Positions 19,662 to 27,137 of a stretch of 52,658 bases of DNA are shown one piece after another. Positions within the stretch are counted from its first letter, which is position 1. Every line of letters begins with the position of its first letter. This stretch comes from an uncultured Clostridia bacterium (GTDB taxonomy: Bacteria > Bacillota > Clostridia > UBA1381). The translations under genes were made by a program, and so were the position numbers. The DNA is taken from contig CANQQS010000004.1 of NCBI GenBank assembly GCA_947626045.1, forward strand, positions 1 to 52,658, read 5' to 3'. The notes beneath the pieces were generated by a model. That model searched no databases, was not told the origin of the DNA, and saw only the letters and a list, made by a program, of their open reading frames with translations.

Positions 19662-20351
19662 ATGAAACGAAAATTTATCATATTATTTATTGGCACAATC
19701 TTATTAGTTAGTTGTGGAACAAATAAAGATACATCTGATAAATACGCCGAATCTGTTCAAGAAATAGTAACGAGGTTAGAATCAAATCCTAAAAATATAG
19801 AATATGCTGATACATATACCGGAATTAAGCAAGACCCCTCTGAATCAGATGCTGAGACTTTTGTTGATTTTAAAATGCTTGAAATGGATGATGGCATTGA
19901 CGAACTTGTATGTTGGTGGGGTTCCTCTGAAACAAATTCTATTACTGTCAGTGTTTATAAATGGAACGGTGATCAATATAAAATATCGGCAACTATGAAC
20001 TTTTCTCATGGTGATCCGACAGTTAATTCGGGAGGGGAATATTTTGTACAACAAAATGGAATATATAATATATTAAGCTGGTCATCTCATAATAATTGGT
20101 TAAAGAGTTATAGCGTATTTACGTATGCAGGGGATCGCTTTGAAGAATTAGGAGGATATAATTATGCAAGAGTATTTAATGATTCGGGAGAAGCTGTATA
20201 CAATTTGTATAAATTTAACGCCGGTACTCAATCTGACGAACTTGTAATAAGTGATAGCAATAATAATGATAATGACAATACAGCTTTGAATCAATATCTT
20301 GATAACATGAATAAAGCGCGAGAAAACGCCATTGAGATTAAACGGAAATAA
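19662..20351 (+). CDS. Putative lipoprotein of unknown function
   Basis: MKRKFIILFIGTILLVSCGTNK lipobox. Confidence 0.75.
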   Translation: MKRKFIILFIGTILLVSCGTNKDTSDKYAESVQEIVTRLESNPKNIEYADTYTGIKQDPSESDAETFVDFKMLEMDDGIDELVCWWGSSETNSITVSVYKWNGDQYKISATMNFSHGDPTVNSGGEYFVQQNGIYNILSWSSHNNWLKSYSVFTYAGDRFEELGGYNYARVFNDSGEAVYNLYKFNAGTQSDELVISDSNNNDNDNTALNQYLDNMNKARENAIEIKRK

Positions 20352-20411
20352 GGGTATAATTCTTATAAAATTTATGGTGTGCAAGTGTGGTTGCCTAATT
20401 GGCAATATATG

Positions 20412-20447
20412 AAAAGGCATATCGCAATTCAAGCGATATGCTTTTTT
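20412..20447 (+). terminator. Rho-independent terminator
   Basis: AAAAGGCATATCGC-AATTCAA-GCGATATGCTTTTTT. Confidence 0.8.
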
Positions 20448-20522
20448 GTGTCCTGTCCGACAGCCTGTTATAAAATGATTGATTACACTGTCTTATGTCA
20501 TGCTATCGGTGGGGTTATTTTT

Positions 20523-21914
20523 TTATTCAACAATCATTTCATCTATATTCACAACGTCGCCCGCGCCCATTGTAAACACAATGTCGCCTTCTTTGACATT
20601 TTCCTTGAGGTACTTCGCGATGTCCTCAAACCTGTCGATATACGACGCGTTTACGCCGCGCGCCTTAATTTCCGCCGCGAGGTTTTCGGGCTTTGTAACG
20701 CCGTCGTCCTTTTCACGCGCAGCGTATATGTGCGTCAATATGAGTTCGTCCGCATTGTCGAACGCCTCGGTAAACTCCTTCCACAGCGTCCGCGTCCTCG
20801 AATACGTGTGCGGCTGGAACACGCAGACTATTCTGTCATGCGGGAATTTTTTCGCCGCCCTGAGCGTCGCGGCAATTTCGGTCGGGTGATGCGCGTAATC
20901 GTCGATCACGACCGCGCCGTTTACAAAGCCTTTCTTTTCAAACCGGCGGTGAGTGCCCTTGAACGTTTCTATTCCCTTTGCCGCCTTTTCCGCGTCAACG
21001 CCCGACAGTCCGCACACCGCTATCGTCGCGACGGCGTTTAATATGTTGTGGTCGCCCGGCACGTTAAGGCTTATATGACACACCTTATCTCCGTTTTTCA
21101 TCACGTCGAACGACGGAAAACCGGCGTGGTACGTTATATTCGCGGGGTAATAGTCGTTATTTTCCGACATTCCGTAGGTGATAATATCAAGGTCGTCCGC
21201 GCCCTTTAACGCGTCCTGTACGTTTTTATCGTCACCCATAGCCACAACGCTGCCGACGCCCTTCGTAAGATACGCGAACTTACGGAAGCTGTCCTTTATC
21301 ATATCTATACCGGTGAAAAAGTCGAGGTGATCCTCTTCGATGTTTGTGATAAGCGCGATTGTGGGATAGAATTTCAAAAAGCTGTTCGTATATTCACACG
21401 CCTCGGTGACAAAATAATCGTCGCTGCCCGTCTTTATATTTCCGCCGATAAGGTCAAGCTCGCCGCCGACGCTTATTGTGGGATCAAGCCCCGCGCCTAT
21501 GAGCGCGTGCGCGAGCATCGAGGTCGTCGTGGTTTTGCCGTGCGTGCCGCTCACGCCCACCGCGTGGTGGTACTTCTTCATCACCGCGCCGAGAAACTCC
21601 GCGCGGTCGATCACGCGCTTGTTTAAGCCGCGCGCGAGAATCATTTCGGGGTTATCCTCCTTTGCCGCCGCGGTGTGCACGACTACCGCCGCGCCCCTTA
21701 CGCCCTTATCGTTCACCGCGCCCACGCCGTAGACAATATCCGCGCCCATATCGGCAAGCTTATCGGTTATCGCGCTTTCGTGCCAGTCCGAGCCGGTAAC
21801 GCTGTACCCCGCCTGAATTGCTATCTGCGCCAGACCGCTCATGCTTATGCCGCCTATGCCTATAAAATGTATCCCGTCGTTTTCGGAAAGCTCCGACAAC
21901 ATAAATCTTTCCAT
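20523..21914 (-). CDS. murC: UDP-N-acetylmuramate--L-alanine ligase
   Basis: GIHFIGIGGISMSGLAQIAIQAGYSVTGSD; VGVSGTHGKTTTTSMLAHAL; start set at MERFMLSEL with SD AAAGGAG. Confidence 0.96.
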   Translation of the reverse strand: MERFMLSELSENDGIHFIGIGGISMSGLAQIAIQAGYSVTGSDWHESAITDKLADMGADIVYGVGAVNDKGVRGAAVVVHTAAAKEDNPEMILARGLNKRVIDRAEFLGAVMKKYHHAVGVSGTHGKTTTTSMLAHALIGAGLDPTISVGGELDLIGGNIKTGSDDYFVTEACEYTNSFLKFYPTIALITNIEEDHLDFFTGIDMIKDSFRKFAYLTKGVGSVVAMGDDKNVQDALKGADDLDIITYGMSENNDYYPANITYHAGFPSFDVMKNGDKVCHISLNVPGDHNILNAVATIAVCGLSGVDAEKAAKGIETFKGTHRRFEKKGFVNGAVVIDDYAHHPTEIAATLRAAKKFPHDRIVCVFQPHTYSRTRTLWKEFTEAFDNADELILTHIYAAREKDDGVTKPENLAAEIKARGVNASYIDRFEDIAKYLKENVKEGDIVFTMGAGDVVNIDEMIVE

Positions 21915-22064
21915 GAAAAAACTCCTTTTGCAATACGTTAAATACCTATTAAATCTATTATACACCTCAAAAACATAATTGAAAACCCCTTTTATCAAAT
22001 TTTAGAAAATTTACGCAAAAAACGGCTTTTTTATTGATTTTGCGACTAAATATCAGCAAAATGC

Positions 22065-22093
22065 TTGACAAATCGCAATTTTTACAGTATCAT
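22065..22093 (+). promoter_or_regulatory. Promoter of spoVG
   Basis: TTGACA-17 nt-TATCAT. Confidence 0.6.
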
Positions 22094-22131
22094 AAACTTA
22101 GGCAGAAATATGTCGAAGGGTGGTGAAACAC

Positions 22132-22413
22132 ATGGAAATCACAGATATCAGGATTAAGAAGGTTACCGGCGAAAGCAAGATGAAAGCGGTTGCTTCCGTA
22201 ACGTTCGACAATGCGTTCGCAGTTCATGATGTGAAGGTTATTGAAGGTCCCGAAAAGTTATTTGTGGCAATGCCTAGCAGAAGAACTCCGGACGGAGAAT
22301 ACAGAGACATTGCTCATCCTATCAACAGTGACATGCGTGCAATGCTTGAAAGCCGAGTTTTGGCGGCGTACGACGCGATAGAAGATGAGCCAGAAATCAC
22401 CGAGGAAGCATAA
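22132..22413 (+). CDS. spoVG: Septation/regulatory protein SpoVG
   Basis: MEITDIRIKKVTGESKMKAVASVTFDNAFAVHDVKVIEGPEKLFVAMPSRRTPDGEYRDIAHPI. Confidence 0.97.
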   Translation: MEITDIRIKKVTGESKMKAVASVTFDNAFAVHDVKVIEGPEKLFVAMPSRRTPDGEYRDIAHPINSDMRAMLESRVLAAYDAIEDEPEITEEA

Positions 22414-22440
22414 TATATTTTAACATAATTCATATAAAAT

Positions 22441-22469
22441 AAAAGCGTTTCACCGAGAAACGCTTTTTT
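22441..22469 (+). terminator. Rho-independent terminator of spoVG
   Basis: AAAAGCGTTTCACCGAGAAACGCTTTTTT. Confidence 0.85.
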
Positions 22470-22518
22470 AAATTCCTCTTGTTATCGCGGCGGAAATACT
22501 GTATAATAGAATACGGAA

Positions 22519-23343
22519 GTGATGAAAATGAAAAAGAAAATCCTGATCGCGGCTATGGCAGTAAGCATGGCGTTTCCTGTCGTGTGCCGCGCGGAGGACG
22601 ATATAAGGGTGTACCTCGACGGCGCGCGTCTTGAATTTGACGCAGCGCCCGTAATACGCGACAATTCCGCGCTCGTGCCGTTTCGGAAAATATTCGAATC
22701 GCTCGGCATGGAGGTCGGCTGGAACGGCGAAGCGCACACAGGCACGGCGCAGAAAGACGGTCTTGCAATTTCTGTAGTAACGGACAGTAACGTCATGCGC
22801 GTAAACGGAAAAGACGTAAATCTTATAACGCCGCCGATAATTATGAGCGAGCGCATACTTGTTCCGCTCAGGGCAGTATCGGAGGCGGCGGGTGCGGACG
22901 TTTTGTGGGACGGCGATGCGCGGACGGTTACAATAACGTCGGAGGAAGCGCTGCTTGAAAACGCAAGACGCGAGGTTCTCGCGCTCACAAACGCCGAGCG
23001 CGCCAAATACGGACTCAATCCGCTCACGCTCGACGACAGACTAACGGCGGCGGCTGACGCGCACTGCGACGACATGATTTTGCGCGGCTATTTCGACCAC
23101 GTAAACCCCGACGGCAAATCCCCCGCTGACAGACTTAACGACGCAGGCATAGATTATATGATGATGGGCGAAAACATAGCCGCCGGTCAGAGAAGCGCGG
23201 AGGAAGTTATGACAGACTGGATGAACAGCGAGGGTCACCGCGAGAATATATTCAATCCCGACTACAAATCCATCGGCATAGGCGTTCGGCGCGGCGGCGA
23301 GTACCACATGTACTGGGCGCAGGAATTTGCGCGTTTTAAATAA
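22519..23343 (+). CDS. Secreted copper-amine-oxidase-N-like domain + CAP/SCP domain protein
   Basis: IRVYLDGARLEFDAAPVIRDNSALVPFRKIFESLGMEVGWNG; LALTNAERAKYGLNPLTLDDRLTAAADAHCDDMI, HRENIFNPDYKSIGIG. Confidence 0.88.
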   Translation: MMKMKKKILIAAMAVSMAFPVVCRAEDDIRVYLDGARLEFDAAPVIRDNSALVPFRKIFESLGMEVGWNGEAHTGTAQKDGLAISVVTDSNVMRVNGKDVNLITPPIIMSERILVPLRAVSEAAGADVLWDGDARTVTITSEEALLENARREVLALTNAERAKYGLNPLTLDDRLTAAADAHCDDMILRGYFDHVNPDGKSPADRLNDAGIDYMMMGENIAAGQRSAEEVMTDWMNSEGHRENIFNPDYKSIGIGVRRGGEYHMYWAQEFARFK

Positions 23344-23358
23344 ATTTTGAAAAATATA

Positions 23359-23387
23359 TTGACACATATCGCATATAGTGATAGTAT
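23359..23387 (+). promoter_or_regulatory. Promoter for the lysine riboswitch/asd transcript
   Basis: TTGACA-17 nt-TAGTAT. Confidence 0.6.
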
Positions 23388-23409
23388 TATATAGAAAAGA
23401 AAAAGCAGT

Positions 23410-23590
23410 GATAGAGGCGCGTTTTCGTATCAGTACGCTTTATGAGGCATGCAGCTGCCGTCGATTAAAGCCGAAAGGACAAAACGCCGAAGCGGAAATA
23501 TTGACTGCGCGTATTTCCCGCTGGGCATGCCGTTAAGAGCGGTATGACTGTCATTTGAGCCGCTTAAGGCGGCAAAAGTGTTGAGCTATC
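23410..23590 (+). ncRNA. Lysine riboswitch aptamer (L box)
   Basis: GATAGAGGCGCG...CAGTACGC...GAAAGGACAAAACGCCGAAGCGG...CTGGGCATGCCGTTAAGAGCGGTATGACTGTCATTTGAG...TTGAGCTATC; upstream of asd. Confidence 0.92.
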
Positions 23591-23620
23591 GTCGTTTTGC
23601 AGATACAATACGCAAAATAT

Positions 23621-23647
23621 GGCAGCAGCTCAGTCTGCTGCTTTTTT
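23621..23647 (+). terminator. Riboswitch expression-platform terminator
   Basis: GGCAGCAGCTCAGTCTGCTGCTTTTTT. Confidence 0.85.
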
Positions 23648-23674
23648 AAACTAAAAATAAAAGGGAGTTTTAGA

Positions 23675-24778
23675 ATGAAGGACAATTACAAGGTAGGTAT
23701 TATAGGCGCGACGGGTATGGTGGGACAGCGTTTCATAACGCTTCTGCACGACCACCCGTGGTACACGATAGAGGTTCTCGCGGCTTCGCCGAGAAGCGCA
23801 GGCAAATCGTATAAGGACGCTGTCGGCGCGAAGTGGGCTATGAAAGAGGAAATTCCCGCGAGCGTCGCCGATATGGTGGTAATGGACGCGACCGGCGACG
23901 TTGAGAAAATTGCGTCAATGGTGGACTTTGTGTTCTGCGCGGTCGATATGAAAAAGGACGAAATAAAGGCTTTGGAGGAGCGTTACGCGAAGGCGGAGTG
24001 CCCGGTCGTTTCAAACAACTCGGCGCACAGACACACTCCCGATGTGCCGATGATCATACCAGAGATAAATCCGCAGCATATCGAGATAATTCCGGCGCAG
24101 AGAAAGCGGCTCGGCACGAAGCGCGGATTTGTGGCGGTCAAGTCGAACTGCTCGCTGCAGTCGTACCTGCCCGCGATGGCGGTCATAAATCAAAAATACC
24201 CGATAGACCACGCGCTTGTTACGACATATCAGGCAATTTCCGGCGCGGGCAAGACGTTTGAGACGTGGCAGGAAATGGTCGATAACCTCATTCCGTATAT
24301 CGGCGGCGAGGAGATGAAGTCGGAGGTCGAGCCTAATAAGATTTTGGGCAAGATAGAGGGCGGCGAAATTGTTCCGTCAACGGAGCTGCAGATAGAGTGC
24401 CAGACGTACCGCGTACCCGTTTCGGACGGTCACACGGCGGCGATATTCTTCTCGTTCAAGGACGGCGTGAATAAGCCGTCGGTTGAGGAGATTGAGAATA
24501 TGTGGCGCGAGTTCAAGGGCGTTCCGCAGGAGTTAAATTTGCCGCACGCGCCGAAGCAGTTTATTCATGTTTACACCGAAGCCGAAAATCCCGACCAACC
24601 GCAGATTAAGACGGCGCGCGAGATCGACGGCGGCATGGCGATAAGCTGCGGCAGACTCAGAGAGTCAACGCAGTACGATTATAAAATGGTTTCAATGAGC
24701 CATAATACATTAAGAGGCGCAGCCGGCGGCGCGGTGTTGTTGGCGGAGCTGCTGACGGCGAAGGGATACATGGATTAA
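23675..24778 (+). CDS. asd: Aspartate-semialdehyde dehydrogenase
   Basis: KVGIIGATGMVGQRFITLLHDHPWY; VVSNNSAHRHTPDVPMIIPEIN; VKSNCSLQSYLPA. Confidence 0.96.
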   Translation: MKDNYKVGIIGATGMVGQRFITLLHDHPWYTIEVLAASPRSAGKSYKDAVGAKWAMKEEIPASVADMVVMDATGDVEKIASMVDFVFCAVDMKKDEIKALEERYAKAECPVVSNNSAHRHTPDVPMIIPEINPQHIEIIPAQRKRLGTKRGFVAVKSNCSLQSYLPAMAVINQKYPIDHALVTTYQAISGAGKTFETWQEMVDNLIPYIGGEEMKSEVEPNKILGKIEGGEIVPSTELQIECQTYRVPVSDGHTAAIFFSFKDGVNKPSVEEIENMWREFKGVPQELNLPHAPKQFIHVYTEAENPDQPQIKTAREIDGGMAISCGRLRESTQYDYKMVSMSHNTLRGAAGGAVLLAELLTAKGYMD

Positions 24779-24813
24779 GGTAAGGTGTCACACGGGAATA
24801 GGTAACCCCGTAT

Positions 24814-25098
24814 GACCCCCTCTATGAGGGGCGAAAACCATACCCCGCAAGACCCCCTCTCCGAGGGGGTCAAAAGCCGGCAACGGCTTTTGGGGGGTGT
24901 CATTATTGGGGAATTAGTCATATACACCCCCCTAAACTTGCAAGCAAGTTTAGACCCCCTCGGAGAGGGGGTCATATGTAGGGGACGGCGCCCTCGACAG
25001 CCCGTTCCCGTAGGGGCGACCATTGGTCGCCCGCGGGCGGCGAATCGCCGCCCCTACGATAGACGATTTTAAAACACACGGGCGCCCCGACGTCCCGC
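24814..25098. repeat. Composite intergenic hairpin repeat array, copy D (M4 inverted pair, M1, M2 head-to-head pair)
   Basis: GACCCCCTCTCCGAGGGGGTC...GACCCCCTCGGAGAGGGGGTC; GTAGGGGACGGCGCCCTCGACAGCCC; CGTAGGGGCGACCATTGGTCGCCCGCGGGCGGCGAATCGCCGCCCCTACG. Confidence 0.9.
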
Positions 25099-25129
25099 AT
25101 AACATAATAAATCAATAGGAGGATATAAA

Positions 25130-26017
25130 ATGAAAACATTACCGTTCACAGGCTCGGGCGTTGCGATAATCACGCCGTTCGACGGTCAAAAGACCAACTA
25201 TGACGAGCTTGGCAGACTTATTGAATTTAACATTGAAAACGGCACCGACGCGGTCATAATCTGCGGCACCACCGGCGAGGCGTCAACGATGCCGGACGAG
25301 GAACATCTCGCGGCTATCGAGTACACCGTTAAAAAGGTAAACGGCCGCATACCCGTAATCGCCGGCACAGGCTCAAACGACACCGCTCACGCGACAGAGC
25401 TTACGAAAAGAGCGGAGGAACTCGGCGCGGACGCGATACTTTCCGTAACGCCGTACTACAACAAAACCTCGCAGCACGGACTTGTCGCGCACTTTACGGC
25501 TATTGCGAACGCCGTTAAAATCCCGATCATTCTCTACAACGTTCCGTCACGCACGGGCATGTCGTTCAACATAGACACGCTGAAGGAACTCGCGAAGGTT
25601 GAGAACATCGTCGCGGTCAAGGAGGCGAGCGGCAACATCAGCTACATGGCAAAGGTCGCCGCGGAGGTACCCGAGCTTTACATATACTCCGGCAACGACG
25701 ATATGATTGTCCCCGCACTGTCACTTGGCGGCAAGGGCGTCATATCGGTACTGGCAAACGTTATGCCGAAGGAGACGCACGAAATGTGCGCGAGCTTCTT
25801 TAACGGCGATGTGGAAAAGGCAAGAGATATGCAGCTTAAGCTGCTCACGCTCATAAACGATTTGTTTATCGAGGTAAACCCCGTGCCGGTAAAAACGGCT
25901 CTCAACATGATGGGCTTTAACGCGGGCAACCTGCGTATGCCGCTCGTCGAAATGACGGCGGAGCATAAGGCAAAGCTCGCGAAATCAATGGCAGAGGCGG
26001 GTATTAAGCTCGCGTAA
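25130..26017 (+). CDS. dapA: 4-hydroxy-tetrahydrodipicolinate synthase
   Basis: GVAIITPFDGQKTNYDELGRLIEFNIENGTDAVIICGTTGEASTM; ILYNVPSRTGM. Confidence 0.97.
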   Translation: MKTLPFTGSGVAIITPFDGQKTNYDELGRLIEFNIENGTDAVIICGTTGEASTMPDEEHLAAIEYTVKKVNGRIPVIAGTGSNDTAHATELTKRAEELGADAILSVTPYYNKTSQHGLVAHFTAIANAVKIPIILYNVPSRTGMSFNIDTLKELAKVENIVAVKEASGNISYMAKVAAEVPELYIYSGNDDMIVPALSLGGKGVISVLANVMPKETHEMCASFFNGDVEKARDMQLKLLTLINDLFIEVNPVPVKTALNMMGFNAGNLRMPLVEMTAEHKAKLAKSMAEAGIKLA

Positions 26018-26033
26018 AAAGGAGATACGTCCA

Positions 26034-26792
26034 ATGATAAAGATAATAATGAACGGCTGTAACGGTAAAATGGGTCAGGTTATATCGCGTCTTGCCGCCG
26101 CCGATGACGAGTGTGAAATCGTCGCGGGGTTCGACGTGAATGACGCGAAGGAAAACGCGTACCCCGTGTTTACCGACCCCAGTGAATTTACGGGCGACGC
26201 GGACGTTGTGATTGACTTTTCGCACCCCTCGGCGCTCACGGGTATTTTAACGTACTGCAAATCACGCAGACTTCCCGTTATCCTCGCGACGACGGGTTAC
26301 ACCGACGAGCAGAAGGCTGAATTTAAGAGCGCGTCGGAGGAAATTCCCGTGTTCTTTTCGGCGAACATGAGCCTCGGCATCAATCTTCTTATCGACCTCG
26401 CGAAAAAGGCGACGAAGCTTTTGGAGGGCAATTTTGATATTGAGATTGTTGAGCGTCACCACAACCAGAAAATCGACGCACCGTCCGGCACGGCTCTGGC
26501 GATTGCCGACGCGATTGACGAAACGCTGTCCTTCCCCGCCGAGTACGTCTATGACCGTCACGCGGTTCGGAGAAAGAGGAAGAAAACGGAAATCGGTCTG
26601 CACGCCGTCCGCGGCGGCACGATTGTCGGCGACCACGAGGTTATTTTCGCCGGCACGGACGAGGTTATAGAGCTTAAGCACAGCGCCCACAGCAAGGAGG
26701 TTTTCGCCGTCGGCGCGATCAAGGCGGCTAAGTTTATCGCGACCAAACCCGCCGGTATGTATAATATGAGCGATATTATAAGCGAACTGTGA
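26034..26792 (+). CDS. dapB: 4-hydroxy-tetrahydrodipicolinate reductase
   Basis: IKIIMNGCNGKMGQVISRLA; VERHHNQKIDAPSGTAL; LHAVRGGTIVGDHEVIFAG. Confidence 0.97.
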   Translation: MIKIIMNGCNGKMGQVISRLAAADDECEIVAGFDVNDAKENAYPVFTDPSEFTGDADVVIDFSHPSALTGILTYCKSRRLPVILATTGYTDEQKAEFKSASEEIPVFFSANMSLGINLLIDLAKKATKLLEGNFDIEIVERHHNQKIDAPSGTALAIADAIDETLSFPAEYVYDRHAVRRKRKKTEIGLHAVRGGTIVGDHEVIFAGTDEVIELKHSAHSKEVFAVGAIKAAKFIATKPAGMYNMSDIISEL

Positions 26793-26798
26793 TTTTGC

Positions 26799-26833
26799 GG
26801 CGCGGAACGGCAGAAGCTGCTCCGCGCCTTTTT
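26799..26833 (+). terminator. Rho-independent terminator of dapB
   Basis: GGCGCGGA...TCCGCGCCTTTTT. Confidence 0.8.
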
Positions 26834-26859
26834 GGTTGTCAAAAAACTTTTCCGAAATA

Positions 26860-26888
26860 TTTACAACCTTCAAAAAGTATGATATAAT
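26860..26888 (+). promoter_or_regulatory. Sigma-A-type promoter driving the structured leader of the 27138 gene
   Basis: TTTACA-17 nt-TATAAT. Confidence 0.65.
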
Positions 26889-26893
26889 TTCTC

Positions 26894-27055
26894 TACCACA
26901 TATTTTTTGAATACAATTTAATATTTTTCAAAAATATTCTTTTTTTAAGAATATTCTTTTGACGTTCCGAATAAAAGTTTGTATTAGCAAAAAATGCAGG
27001 CTTTATATCGGAATACTTTTATTTGGAATAATCCGTATTCAAAAAATGTGTGGTA
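26894..27055 (+). ncRNA. Candidate structured leader RNA (alternative: MITE-like inverted-repeat element)
   Basis: Outer arms TACCACATATTTTTTGAATAC / GTATTCAAAAAATGTGTGGTA; internal AATATTCTT...AAGAATATT and CCGAATAAAAGT...ACTTTTATTTGG; begins just downstream of the -10 box. Confidence 0.5.
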
Positions 27056-27079
27056 ACATTAAATCTAAGCCGCGTTTTT

Positions 27080-27117
27080 ATGCGTGGCATGGATTTATGT
27101 CACGCATTTTTTATTTT
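27080..27117 (+). terminator. Leader terminator/attenuator upstream of the 27138 gene
   Basis: ATGCGTGGCAT-GGATTT-ATGTCACGCAT followed by TTTTTATTTTT, then SD TTAAGGAGG. Confidence 0.65.
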
Positions 27118-27137
27118 TAATTTAAGGAGGAATTACC

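Noticed and set aside
20379-21041. Plus-strand ORFs over murC (220 aa and others)
   Set aside because: Antisense to murC; no recognisable domain
22441-22469. Possible small palindromic regulatory element after spoVG
   Set aside because: Ordinary intrinsic terminator
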